From Candidatus Poribacteria bacterium (lineage in GTDB: Bacteria; Poribacteria; WGA-4E; PCPOR2b), in the NCBI GenBank assembly GCA_022822005.1, contig JAJECO010000044.1, positions 186,001-250,000 on the forward strand: DNA of 64,000 bases, read 5' to 3'. Within the stretch, counting starts at the first letter, position 1, and every line of letters starts with the position of its first letter. Under the pieces are notes generated by a model. The model made no database searches and was not told the DNA's origin. It saw nothing but the letters and a program-made list of their open reading frames with translations. Positions 24,147-32,078 of this stretch are shown one piece after another. The position numbers and the translations under genes were made by a program.

Positions 24147-25652
24147 GTGGCTAACGACAAGGCACTCATTTCCCGCGCCCAATCTGGAGATGAAGGGGCA
24201 TTTGCTGACCTGATGCGGGCGTATTACGCCTTCGTTTATGCGATTGTCATTGAGATTGTGAACAATCCCCACGACGCCGAAGAAATTGTCCAAGACACCT
24301 TTCTGAACGCCTATCGCGGTTTGACACAGTATGAGGAGCAGACCAAATTCAGAAGTTGGCTGGCAACCATTGCGCGAAATCGTGCACTGAATTGGTTACG
24401 AGCGCAAAAAATGGATACCGTATCCATCAACGAAGTGAAGGAAGACGCGCTTCAGATCCCGAATACACTCGATGATCAGTTGATACGCGACGAACAGCGG
24501 GAACTAATTCGTCGTGCAATGGAGACACTTTCGCAAAAAGATAGGGAGATTGCTCACTCATACTACCTCGATGGTGCAAGCTACGACGAATTGACAAGGA
24601 CGCACGGGTTGTCATACAAGGCGATTGCGTTTCGATTGTCGCGAGCGAAGCAGAGACTCACCAAACGGTTGCAATACCTGCTCACTGGTTTATCTGTTCC
24701 TCCTGCAACGACACTCAAACAGATCTACTCAGGAGGATTCACAGCTATGAAAATCGGAACAGTTCCCAAAATTACTGCCGGGGAACTAAGCATCGGTACT
24801 CTTGCCAGCAGAGGCAAAGTCCGAGATCTCTATGACCTCGGCGATGAATTATTAATTATCTCAACGGATCGGATTTCGGCGTTTGACGTCGTACTGCCGA
24901 ATGGGGTTCCGTACAAAGGGCAAATCCTGACCGGACTCTCTGAATTCTGGTTCGATTACACAAAATCAATCGTCGATAATCATATCATCACGACTGATGT
25001 TTCACAGTATCCTGACGTGCTGCAGGCTGATACGGAAGTGCTTGAAGGACGGTCAATGCTTGTGCGGAAGGCAAATCGGATCGATATCGAATGTGTTGTG
25101 CGGGGATACATCGCGGGCACCGCGTGGTTGGAGTATAAGCAGGATGGAACGGTATGCGGCGAAAAGCTGCCGGCAGGACTAACCGAATCAGAGCGGTTGC
25201 CAGCGCCCATCTTCACGCCTTCCACGAAAGCGGAGCAGGGAGCGCATGATGAGAACATCTCAATCGCAGAGATGGAGGAGACGATTGGCAAAGATTTGTC
25301 AGATAAGATTATCCAGACCAGTTTTGCGCTGTTTGAGGCTGCGAGCGAACACGCCGAAAAAGCGGGAATTATCCTCTGTGACACCAAGTTTGAGTTTGGA
25401 CTGATTGACGGTCAGCTGATTCTAATTGATGAGGTGTTCACTCCGGACTCATCTCGCTTCTGGCCCAAAGATGAATATAAACCCGGCGGTTCTCCACCCA
25501 GTTTTGACAAACAGTATGTCCGCGATTATCTAAGTGATGTTGGCTGGAACAAGGAGCCACCGGCTCCTGAGTTGCCGGCGGACGTCATCAATCAAACCAG
25601 CGAAAAATATCTGGAGGCGTATCGCCTGATTGTTGGTCAAGAGTTATTGTAG
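24147..25652 (+). CDS. purC: ECF sigma factor fused in frame to SAICAR synthetase (PurC)
   Basis: One uninterrupted 501-codon frame. Residues 1-195 form an ECF-type sigma factor: region 2 (ALISRAQSGDEGAFADLMRA, NNPHDAEEIVQDTFLNAYRG, FRSWLATIARNRALNWLR) and region 4 (LSQKDREIAHSYYLDGASYD, YKAIAFRLSRAKQRLTKRL). From about residue 213 it is a complete SAICAR synthetase, the purine-pathway ligase that joins CAIR and aspartate: RGKVRDLYDLGDELLIISTD, RISAFDVVLPNGVPYKG, ECVVRGYIAGTAWLEY, CDTKFEFG and DEVFTPDSSRFW. The GTG start has GGGAGG upstream. An internal ATG at 24747 (codon 201) has a perfect AGGAGG 10 nt before it and would give PurC alone (301 residues). It could be a real bifunctional protein, a two-product gene, or a recent recombination. 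Confidence 0.88.
   Translation: MANDKALISRAQSGDEGAFADLMRAYYAFVYAIVIEIVNNPHDAEEIVQDTFLNAYRGLTQYEEQTKFRSWLATIARNRALNWLRAQKMDTVSINEVKEDALQIPNTLDDQLIRDEQRELIRRAMETLSQKDREIAHSYYLDGASYDELTRTHGLSYKAIAFRLSRAKQRLTKRLQYLLTGLSVPPATTLKQIYSGGFTAMKIGTVPKITAGELSIGTLASRGKVRDLYDLGDELLIISTDRISAFDVVLPNGVPYKGQILTGLSEFWFDYTKSIVDNHIITTDVSQYPDVLQADTEVLEGRSMLVRKANRIDIECVVRGYIAGTAWLEYKQDGTVCGEKLPAGLTESERLPAPIFTPSTKAEQGAHDENISIAEMEETIGKDLSDKIIQTSFALFEAASEHAEKAGIILCDTKFEFGLIDGQLILIDEVFTPDSSRFWPKDEYKPGGSPPSFDKQYVRDYLSDVGWNKEPPAPELPADVINQTSEKYLEAYRLIVGQELL
24731..24749 (+). promoter_or_regulatory. Internal ribosome binding site and start within the sigma-PurC gene
   Basis: AGGAGGATTCACAGCTATG: a full Shine-Dalgarno and ATG in the same frame as the fusion. 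Initiation here would release PurC without the sigma domain. Confidence 0.55.
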
Positions 25653-25683
25653 AGGTTGGGCTGTGACGTTAGACATCTGACGT

Positions 25684-25709
25684 ACTCCCAAACCTAAAGG
25701 GTTGGGAGT
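25684..25709. repeat. Perfect hairpin downstream of the fusion gene
   Basis: ACTCCCAA (25684-25691) pairs with TTGGGAGT (25702-25709). No T tract follows, so it is not a classical terminator; it may protect the 3' end or be an element end. The terminator proper is at 25784. Confidence 0.5.
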
Positions 25710-25783
25710 CTCACCCATTTCAATTTAGCTGTCGAATAAATCTTGATAACATTGTCCTCAAGGCTTCCTTGATCCGATACATG

Positions 25784-25814
25784 AGGCGAATGGTTCAATC
25801 CATTCGCCTTTTTT
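25784..25814 (+). terminator. Rho-independent terminator
   Basis: AGGCGAATGG (25784-25793) pairs with CCATTCGCCT (25800-25809) around TTCAAT, followed by six T residues. It closes the sigma-PurC transcript. The surrounding CATGAGGCGAATGGTTCAAT is almost the same as at 23496-23515. Confidence 0.88.
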
Positions 25815-25969
25815 GTTGATTGTCTCCGAAAAGATTGGTAAGATAACCCAAGTTGCCACCTTTGAAGCTGTTCCCGCTATTAGCAGATGGTTTTGTCTAT
25901 CTGTAGCGAATACTCTCTTATTCAGCAGGTTTTTGCTAAACTTCACGGTTAATGACGGAGGCATACGAA

Positions 25970-26833
25970 ATGGCTGAACCCTTACGGATACTCTCAATTG
26001 GCGCACACCCGGCGGATATTTTCGATCAATCTGGCGGTACAATGGCGCATCACACCAGTCGGGGCGACTATGTCGCTTGTGTCGTGTTGACCCACGGCGC
26101 CCGCGTACATGACGCGGTGATCAGCGACTCAATGTTTCATCGCGAAGAGGTCCCAGACGAATCTGATCTGGTGGCGTTGATGGACGAACGTTCAGATGTT
26201 AAGGCGGAAGAGGTACGGAAGGGGTGCAAGATTTTGGGTGTCGAAGATATCTACTTCTTCGGCGCGGACGACGCGGTCCTACTCGTCACGGAGGAGATCG
26301 TGAAACGGCTCGCACGGTTGCTGCGCGAGGTGCGTCCCGACATTATCCTGACCCACTTCCCCAAAGAGGGCGATGGGCTGACCAACGCACACGCCGTCGC
26401 GGGACAGATTACGCTCCACGCGATGTCACATGCCGGTAGCGTCGATCCGGGCGATCGAAATACGCCCCATAAGGTAGCACAGGTCTTCTTCTTTGGGGCC
26501 GGCGCAGCGTCTATACCGCGAAGCGTGTGGCAGTCCGAAGGCGGCTACTATAACGATGTGTTCATCGACATCACGGATGTGGCGGATAAAAAGTTGGCGG
26601 CGCTGGATTGTTTGGTGAGTCAAGGGTATGGTGGGGCGTATGCACGTAAACGGATCGAAACCAGCGATGGGGCGTTTGGAAGCGCAGGGGGCTGCGCCTA
26701 TGCGGAAGGATTTATCTCAGCGGGTGCGGAAACCCATTACTACCTACCCGTCACCGAACACGCTCTGAAGAACGCCCGCTCTTCTGACCACGAGCGGATA
26801 GATGCGAACTCTTATCGGATTTCGGTTGACTGA
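25970..26833 (+). CDS. PIG-L/LmbE-family deacetylase
   Basis: A 287-residue zinc-dependent N-acetyl-sugar deacetylase-like protein. The family motif AHPDD appears as Ala12-His-Pro-Ala-Asp16 (ILSIGAHPADIFDQSGG), with the conserved Asp16 kept and the first Asp changed to Ala. The second part, LTHFPKEGDGLTNAHAVAGQ, has a His that may complete the zinc site. Members remove acetyl groups from GlcNAc-containing lipids, mycothiol precursors or antibiotics; the substrate here is unknown. The ATG at 25970 is chosen because GGAGG lies 9 nt before it; an ATG six codons upstream overlaps that site. Convergent with the next gene. Confidence 0.85.
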   Translation: MAEPLRILSIGAHPADIFDQSGGTMAHHTSRGDYVACVVLTHGARVHDAVISDSMFHREEVPDESDLVALMDERSDVKAEEVRKGCKILGVEDIYFFGADDAVLLVTEEIVKRLARLLREVRPDIILTHFPKEGDGLTNAHAVAGQITLHAMSHAGSVDPGDRNTPHKVAQVFFFGAGAASIPRSVWQSEGGYYNDVFIDITDVADKKLAALDCLVSQGYGGAYARKRIETSDGAFGSAGGCAYAEGFISAGAETHYYLPVTEHALKNARSSDHERIDANSYRISVD

Positions 26834-26841
26834 TAGGTGTG

Positions 26842-26867
26842 GGGGCGGGTCTGGAACCCCCCGCCCC
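26842..26867. terminator. GC-rich hairpin between convergent genes
   Basis: GGGGCGGG (26842-26849) pairs with CCCGCCCC (26860-26867). The T tract is weak (TATTGTG) on the plus strand. Its place between the ends of PIG-L (26833) and PhyH-HEAT (26892) suggests a bidirectional terminator. Confidence 0.5.
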
Positions 26868-26891
26868 TATTGTGTGGTCCAGCGTTTCGGC

Positions 26892-28250
26892 TTAATACTT
26901 GCTTGCCCATGTGGTCGATGCACACCACCGTGATTTCATCAGGAAGTGTATCAACGCATCCTTCGCTTCCGGGGTATCGATCTGATGCAGCGTGTGCGCG
27001 GCATTGGCTCGGACATACCGGTTCTCATCCTTCAGTGCGGTCTTCAATGCCGGAACCGCCTCCTCCGCTTTTGAACCGATTCGCGCTAACGCAAGCGAGG
27101 AATTTCGACGCACCCATTCATCCGCGTCAGTCAATCCTTCCATCAACGCAGGAACCGCTGTCGAACACGACTGTGCAACGATTCCCAACCCCTCTACGGT
27201 TACCTTCCTAACCTCTGCCGATCCATCTTGCGCTGCTTGGATCAATGTGGGCACAGCTTCCTGAGCAGATGAACCCATATCGCCCAACGCATCAATAGCG
27301 ATCACGCGGACCTCCTCGTTTGGGTCGTTCGCAGCGTCTATCAAGGCTGACACCGCGGGCGCGCCAATGGCACTCAAGGCGTAACTCGCATTCCGGCGCA
27401 CCATCTCGGACTCGTCGCGCAATGCCTCGATCAGTCCCGGCACCGCGGGCGCGCCTACCGCACCTAATGCGTAAGCGGCGTTGAGGCCGGTTGATTCGGA
27501 CTCACTTCGCAGCGCGTCGATCAGTTCAGATATAGAACCGTTTTCGGAACCGTGCGCTCCGTTTCCTGTTCCCAGATGCCACGCCCAAAGGTGTTGCCAC
27601 ATCAGTCTTTGTCCGTCATCGCTCGGTATCCACTCTGCCCCTTCGTTATTCCAAGAGGGTTGGTCTGGCTCCTCCATGCGTGTGAAGAGGAACTTCATCA
27701 TATACCGGTTTTGGTCGGTACGGTTCGGCATGGCGCGATGCCAGAGGTCGTAATGGACGATGGTCATTGACCCCGCCTCCCCGGCGAGCGGCAACTCGAC
27801 CTGACCGTTATCCGGTTGGTCATTGTAGCATTGGCTCTGCGGAAGCACGCCCGTCGGTCCCCGTTCTTCGGGGGTATCTTGCGGATAATAGAGCGCCATC
27901 ACCCAGCGGGTCGGATGCCGCCGTCGCGTCCAGCTGTCTTTGTGCATTCGCTGTCCGGTACTGCCCGGTGGGTTGTGATGGCAGTGGCGGTGCGGGTGCG
28001 TGTAATAGTTCGGACCTACCAGGCCCTTCAAAGCACCATCGACGGTGGGATGATCGAAAATTTCCTGAATCTCAGGGATTCTGGGCACCAGGTTGTTCCC
28101 TGGATTACCTTCATTCTCAAATACCGCTTCCGTCTCTTGGAAAATTGTCTCGTGAAAATCTGCGGGCAGATCGGTTTTGATATTGATGTGCCCGTTGGCA
28201 ATAAAATACTGCATCTGTTCGTCGCTGAGTAGATGTGTGCTATCAATCAT
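26892..28250 (-). CDS. PhyH-family oxygenase fused to HEAT repeats
   Basis: A 452-residue two-domain protein. Residues 1-230 are an Fe(II)/2-oxoglutarate oxygenase of the phytanoyl-CoA dioxygenase family: His103-Lys-Asp105 in RMHKDSW, distal His171 in YDLWHRAMPN and Arg182 in DQNRYMMKF as probable 2-oxoglutarate ligand. Residues about 245-445 are six HEAT/PBS-lyase-type repeats (LIDALRSES, NAAYALGAVGAPAVPGLIEA, RRNASYALSAIGAPAV, VRVIAIDALGDMGSSAQEAV), an alpha-solenoid usually used to bind proteins. The fusion suggests that the oxygenase acts on, or is docked to, a protein partner (inference). A separate HEAT protein is encoded at 59240. Confidence 0.87.
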   Translation of the reverse strand: MIDSTHLLSDEQMQYFIANGHINIKTDLPADFHETIFQETEAVFENEGNPGNNLVPRIPEIQEIFDHPTVDGALKGLVGPNYYTHPHRHCHHNPPGSTGQRMHKDSWTRRRHPTRWVMALYYPQDTPEERGPTGVLPQSQCYNDQPDNGQVELPLAGEAGSMTIVHYDLWHRAMPNRTDQNRYMMKFLFTRMEEPDQPSWNNEGAEWIPSDDGQRLMWQHLWAWHLGTGNGAHGSENGSISELIDALRSESESTGLNAAYALGAVGAPAVPGLIEALRDESEMVRRNASYALSAIGAPAVSALIDAANDPNEEVRVIAIDALGDMGSSAQEAVPTLIQAAQDGSAEVRKVTVEGLGIVAQSCSTAVPALMEGLTDADEWVRRNSSLALARIGSKAEEAVPALKTALKDENRYVRANAAHTLHQIDTPEAKDALIHFLMKSRWCASTTWASKY

Positions 28251-28275
28251 TTTGAAAAACTCCTTTCTAACCTTT

Positions 28276-28467
28276 AGTGCTAGTTAGTGAGGGGATCTTT
28301 CCCACATTGTTGAAGCGTTCATTGATTCATTAGTGGGGTACTCATTGATTCTTCTTAGGTTCTACCCTTCGGCTGCACATGTCGCCCCTCCGGGGCTAAA
28401 GGCACCGAAGCGCCAATAGTTTTCACGTTTCACGCATCACGTTATCAACAGCTGCAAACTAGCACCA
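28276..28467. mobile_element. MITE-like element, shorter copy of 23573-23845
   Basis: Ends TAGTGCTAGTTAG and AACTAGCACCA are inverted around a core nearly identical to the copy at 23573 (CTTTCCCACATTGTTGAA, GGTTCTACCCTT, TAGTTTTCACGTTTCACG), but with only one CATGTCGCCCCTCCGGGGCT hairpin (28378-28397). It lies between the start of the PhyH-HEAT gene and the end of the aldo/keto reductase gene. Confidence 0.65.
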
Positions 28468-28490
28468 TTGGTTTCTAAGTTGTTGGAAGT

Positions 28491-29492
28491 CTACCACCGA
28501 AATAGGTGCGGTCCAAAATCTGCCCTGTAGTATTGTGAGATAACCCCGCCGGGCGGCGCAACTTCGTCGATCCGCTCCCGGTCTTCGTCCGTTACCTGCA
28601 CGTCGGTTGCCCCCAGATTATCCTCCATCTGCTCCATTGTGCGGACACCGACGATTGGGCTGGTAATCCCCGGTTGTTGGGCGCACCACGCCAACGAGAA
28701 CTGGCTCGGTGTGCAGCCCTTCTCCGCTGCGATCGCCAAGACAACGTCCAGGACATTGAACGCGGCATCTGAGAACAGATCCCTGTCTCGGCTCGCGTCC
28801 TGGTAGCGTGAATCTGCCGGAGATGCCTCGCCGCGTCTGTATTTCCCGGTGAGGAATCCGCCCGCCATCGGCGACCACGGGATGAGTGCCGTTCCATACG
28901 TCTGTGCCATCGGGACCAACTCCCGCTCGATGCTCCGATCCAGCAGGTGGTAGGGCGGCTGCTCGCAGATGAAGCGATTAAGCCCCAACTCTTTTGAAGC
29001 CCACAGAGATTCAACCACCTGCCACGCAGCGAAGGTGCTGCTGCCGATGTAGCGGACCTTGCCCGCCCGAATCAGATCGTCTAACGCTCTGAGCGTTTCG
29101 TCGATCGGTATATCCGAGCAGGGGCGATGGATCTGGTAGAGGTCAATATAATCGGTTTGTAAGCGTTGCAGCGATGCCTCGCATTGCTCAATGATGTGGC
29201 GACGGCTGTTGCCCTGTGCGTTTGGGTCATCGTCGTCCATGCGGAAGTGGACCTTGGTCGCTAACACGATTTGTGCGCGTTTCCCGTTCCGCTGGAACGC
29301 CTTCCCGACCATCTCCTCGCTCTTACCGCGGACGTACATATTCGCTGTGTCAAAGAAATTGATGCCGCCATCGATCGCTCGGTCGATGATGTCCATGGAG
29401 TCGGACTCATTTGTTTTTCCACCAAACATCAGACAACCCAGACAGAGCGTGCTTACCTTTGTGCCGGTCCTGCCGAGACTGCGATATTCCAT
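28491..29492 (-). CDS. Aldo/keto reductase
   Basis: A 333-residue NADPH-dependent (beta/alpha)8 reductase. The catalytic tetrad is complete: Asp48 and Tyr53 (NFFDTANMY), Lys80 (VLATKVHF) and His122 (YIDLYQIHRP). The NADPH-binding C-terminal part includes PIVGVRTMEQMEDNLGA. The N terminus MEYRSLGRTGTKVSTLCLG is typical of the YajO/Tas-like subgroup that reduces aldehydes or ketoses. AAGGAG lies 8 nt before the ATG, and a small MITE (29516-29615) starts just upstream. It heads a minus-strand block of catabolic genes that also includes FAH and enolase-type enzymes. Confidence 0.9.
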   Translation of the reverse strand: MEYRSLGRTGTKVSTLCLGCLMFGGKTNESDSMDIIDRAIDGGINFFDTANMYVRGKSEEMVGKAFQRNGKRAQIVLATKVHFRMDDDDPNAQGNSRRHIIEQCEASLQRLQTDYIDLYQIHRPCSDIPIDETLRALDDLIRAGKVRYIGSSTFAAWQVVESLWASKELGLNRFICEQPPYHLLDRSIERELVPMAQTYGTALIPWSPMAGGFLTGKYRRGEASPADSRYQDASRDRDLFSDAAFNVLDVVLAIAAEKGCTPSQFSLAWCAQQPGITSPIVGVRTMEQMEDNLGATDVQVTDEDRERIDEVAPPGGVISQYYRADFGPHLFRW

Positions 29493-29515
29493 CTGTGTCT
29501 CCTTCCCTTTTTGTT

Positions 29516-29615
29516 AGGACTTACACAGCGCGTTCGTAAGTCCCCCTGACAAGGGGGATTTAGGGGGTTAAAAATCAAAAACCTACCCTTCGTGTGCTAA
29601 ATTTGCGTAAGGCCT
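29516..29615. mobile_element. MITE-like element with AGGACTTA ends, short copy
   Basis: Ends AGGACTTACACA (29516-29527) and TGCGTAAGGCCT (29604-29615) are imperfect inverted repeats. The interior has CCCCCTGACAAGGGGG, TTAAAAATCAAAAACCTACC and GTGCTAAATTTGCG, the reverse complement of the left half of the element at 12903-13150. Confidence 0.6.
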
Positions 29616-29821
29616 GTTTGTCCTCCCTAGTTGTGTGGTTGTTAGGGCAACCACAAGTTGAGCGCAGCGAAATCCCGCCTGTCCCGATTTATCGGGGATT
29701 CATCGGGGGGTTGCCCCTACAAATGGAACTATAGTAGAGTTAAGAATTAATTAGACACTCCAAGCCGCACCACATCGGCGCAGTTGGAAACAGCGCCTAC
29801 CATACATGGGGTCGGTAAATC
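29616..29821. repeat. Spacer with short palindromes
   Basis: No gene seen. It contains CCCGATTTATCGGG near 29683, a GTTGTTAGGGCAACCACAAG-type sequence, and GGCGCAGTTGGAAACAGCGCC followed by TACC near 29782, related to the hairpin region at 23920-23975. Confidence 0.5.
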
Positions 29822-30595
29822 TTACGCTTCTGCGACCACCGGGTTACGCAGAACACCGACGCCCTCGACCTCAATTTCAACGGTATCGCCGGGGGCGATG
29901 GGACCCACGCCGGAGGGGGTGCCGGTCATGATCACATCGCTGGGCAGGAGGGTCATCACCGCGCTGATGTAGGAAACCAGATGAGCGACGGAGAACACCA
30001 GATCGGAGGTGTTGGAGTCCTGCACCACTTCGCCGTTCAACCGCGTTTTGATGTCGAGGTTGTTCGGATCCAAGTCGGTGGCGATCACCGGTCCGAGCGG
30101 ACAGAAGGTATCGAACCCCTTCCCAAGCAGCATACAGCCCATCTCCATCTCAGCGAATTGGATAACCCGCTCACTGATGTCGTTGCCGCAGGTGTAGCCG
30201 AGTACGTGGGCGAGGGCATCCGCTTCGGAGACGCGTCGTGTCTCTTTGCCGATAATGACCGCCAATTCACACTCGTAATGCACCTCTTTGCCTTGATGCG
30301 GGTAGATGATAGCGTCTTCTGGACCGATAGCGGTCAGGGTCGGCTTCATGAAAAGCATCGGATTGGTGGGAAGCGGTTTGCCTGCTTCACGGGCGTGTAG
30401 GACGTAGTTTAGCCCGACGCCGATGATTCTGGGGGTTTCGACCGGCGCGAGGACCGTTACCTGGTCCAGATGTGCGACAGCACCGCTTGTATCCAGACTC
30501 TCGAAAGGACAACCCTCCAGTTGACGGATTCTCCCGCCAGCATCTAAGATACCGTAACTCACCTCTGCATCGCTGCGATACCGTAAAATCTTCAT
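29822..30595 (-). CDS. Fumarylacetoacetate hydrolase (FAH) family protein
   Basis: A 257-residue FAH-fold enzyme. It has the metal ligands Glu108 and Glu110 (HYECELAVIIG) and Asp139 (GNDISER), the active-site segment GVGLNYVLHAREAG and the C-terminal MTGTPSGVGPIAPGD. Family members hydrolyse or decarboxylate beta-diketo acids or dehydrate 2-keto-3-deoxy sugar acids (such as ureidoglycolate lyase-like or 2,4-diketo-3-deoxy-L-fuconate hydrolase). Next to an enolase-superfamily dehydratase-like gene (30816-31940) and an aldo/keto reductase, a role in a sugar-acid pathway is reasonable (inference). AAGGAG precedes the ATG by 9 nt. Confidence 0.88.
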   Translation of the reverse strand: MKILRYRSDAEVSYGILDAGGRIRQLEGCPFESLDTSGAVAHLDQVTVLAPVETPRIIGVGLNYVLHAREAGKPLPTNPMLFMKPTLTAIGPEDAIIYPHQGKEVHYECELAVIIGKETRRVSEADALAHVLGYTCGNDISERVIQFAEMEMGCMLLGKGFDTFCPLGPVIATDLDPNNLDIKTRLNGEVVQDSNTSDLVFSVAHLVSYISAVMTLLPSDVIMTGTPSGVGPIAPGDTVEIEVEGVGVLRNPVVAEA

Positions 30596-30659
30596 ATCTC
30601 ATATCTCCTTGTGGTGTTTAGTACTTCGTCAAATAAATTGTGACACGCCACTCACCGCT

Positions 30660-30780
30660 CGGCTCCGACTTCGCCGAGAGTCTAAGACTTGGATAGACAT
30701 ATCCAAGCCATAAATACCCGGATGATAGCGCAATGTGCTAGGTATCTGTGTAGTGGATTTGTCAATCCACTACGAGCAGG
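30660..30780. mobile_element. RAYT-family palindrome cassette, degenerate
   Basis: It contains CTTGGATAGACATATCCAAG and GTAGTGGATTTGTCAATCCACTAC in the reverse orientation to the copy at 7785, plus GCTCGGCTCCGACTTCGCCG as near 20025. The CTAGCAACTT ends are not recognisable. It lies in the spacer before the FAH gene. Confidence 0.5.
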
Positions 30781-30815
30781 ATCATTAGCATTTATCTGAC
30801 AGTGTACTAGAGTGA

Positions 30816-31940
30816 TTACAGCTGCGTACGCGGAGCGTCTGCGCCCACTGCATACTTTTCTACAGCTTCGGGGTCCAACTCCAACCCCAAGCCCGGTTTG
30901 TTTGGGTCAGGCGACCACATACCATCTTTGGGCTCCGACCATTCTTTGTAAACAATTCTGTCCGATGCTTCAGCCATCCCCAGATACTCCACTATCCTCA
31001 GGTTTGGCGTTGCACAGGTAAGGTGTAGGTGAATAAGTTGGTAGGCGTGCGGTGCGACCGGGAGGTTAAAAGCGTGCGCGAGGTGCGCCACCTTCATCCA
31101 TTCCGTGATTCCGCCCACGCGTCCGACATCCGGCTGAACGATGTCCGCTCCCCCACGAGCGATAAGCTCTTTGAAGCCGAACTTCGTGTATTCGTGCTCG
31201 CCTGTGGCAACGGGTATGTCGATCGCTTTGGCGATGGCTGCCAATCCGTCGATATCGTCAGCCAGTACCGGTTCTTCAAACCAGCCGACGCGGTATTCTT
31301 CAAAGGCTTTACCCATATAAATCGCCTGTTTGGCGTAATAGCCGTTGTTGGCATCGATAAGGATCTCGATATCGTCCCCAACCGCTTCACGGACAGCGGC
31401 GAGTCGTTGGATATCTTCCCGCTCGCTCTTCCCGAAATCCTTGCCGACCTTCATCTTGACCGATTTGAAACCGCGCTCAACATAACTGGTCTGTTCCGCC
31501 ACCAATTCCTCTATATTGAAGTTTGTCCAACCGCCGCTGCCGTAGACCGGGACGGAATCGGTGTAGGGACCCAGCAACTGATAGAGCGGGACGTTGAAGT
31601 GTTTGGCTTTCAAATCCCACAGGGCGATATCGACAGCGGAGAGGGCACAGAACGCGAGTCCTTTGCGACCCACCCCTCGGACACACCAAAAGAGGTCGTC
31701 CCAGATCTTTTCGATGTTTAGTGGGTCTTGACCGATCAACAGCTCCTTGAAGGTGCCTTCGATAAGCGCCTGCCCTGCGCGACCACCGCCCGACGGGCTG
31801 AGCCCTTCGAGTCCGGAATCGGTGATGATGTGCACAAAACACGCGCTTCGCCCTTTTGCTACATGACGGATCGTTGCGTCCTGAATCCCGCCGAGGTCCG
31901 GCAGGGACAGCAACGTCGTTTTGACATCTGTTATTTTCAT
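30816..31940 (-). CDS. Mandelate racemase/muconate lactonizing enzyme (enolase superfamily)
   Basis: A 374-residue enolase-superfamily enzyme of the mandelate-racemase type. The Lys-x-Lys base is Lys162/Lys164 (SVKMKVG). Metal ligands are Asp196 (LIDANNGY), Glu222 (FEEP) and Glu248 (TGEHEYT). A second-face base could be the His of APHAYQLIH. Such enzymes abstract an alpha proton from a carboxylate, commonly dehydrating sugar acids to 2-keto-3-deoxy acids. The product would suit the FAH enzyme next to it. GGAG lies 6 nt before the ATG. It is followed in the same direction by the FAH gene after a palindrome-rich spacer. Confidence 0.9.
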   Translation of the reverse strand: MKITDVKTTLLSLPDLGGIQDATIRHVAKGRSACFVHIITDSGLEGLSPSGGGRAGQALIEGTFKELLIGQDPLNIEKIWDDLFWCVRGVGRKGLAFCALSAVDIALWDLKAKHFNVPLYQLLGPYTDSVPVYGSGGWTNFNIEELVAEQTSYVERGFKSVKMKVGKDFGKSEREDIQRLAAVREAVGDDIEILIDANNGYYAKQAIYMGKAFEEYRVGWFEEPVLADDIDGLAAIAKAIDIPVATGEHEYTKFGFKELIARGGADIVQPDVGRVGGITEWMKVAHLAHAFNLPVAPHAYQLIHLHLTCATPNLRIVEYLGMAEASDRIVYKEWSEPKDGMWSPDPNKPGLGLELDPEAVEKYAVGADAPRTQL

Positions 31941-32037
31941 GGGGATCTCCTTCGTAACGTAGAGCGTCGTCTAAAGCTGATGATCGCTGGCTGATTTAAG
32001 GTGTATCTGCGTTGTCGAATTGTGCGCGTTTCAGCGC

Positions 32038-32052
32038 GGGGCAAGATGCCCC
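32038..32052. repeat. GGGGCAAGATGCCCC hairpin
   Basis: A 5-bp perfect stem followed by GCCTAC; identical cores at 13079-13093 (reverse at 13110-13124) and 40540-40554. It lies in the spacer between the gamma-glutamyltransferase and mandelate-racemase-type genes. Confidence 0.65.
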
Positions 32053-32078
32053 GCCTACAATTAGCTGCGTATACTCAA

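Noticed and set aside
24980..25387. 135-codon minus-strand frame in purC
   Set aside because: Antisense shadow of a clear enzyme domain.
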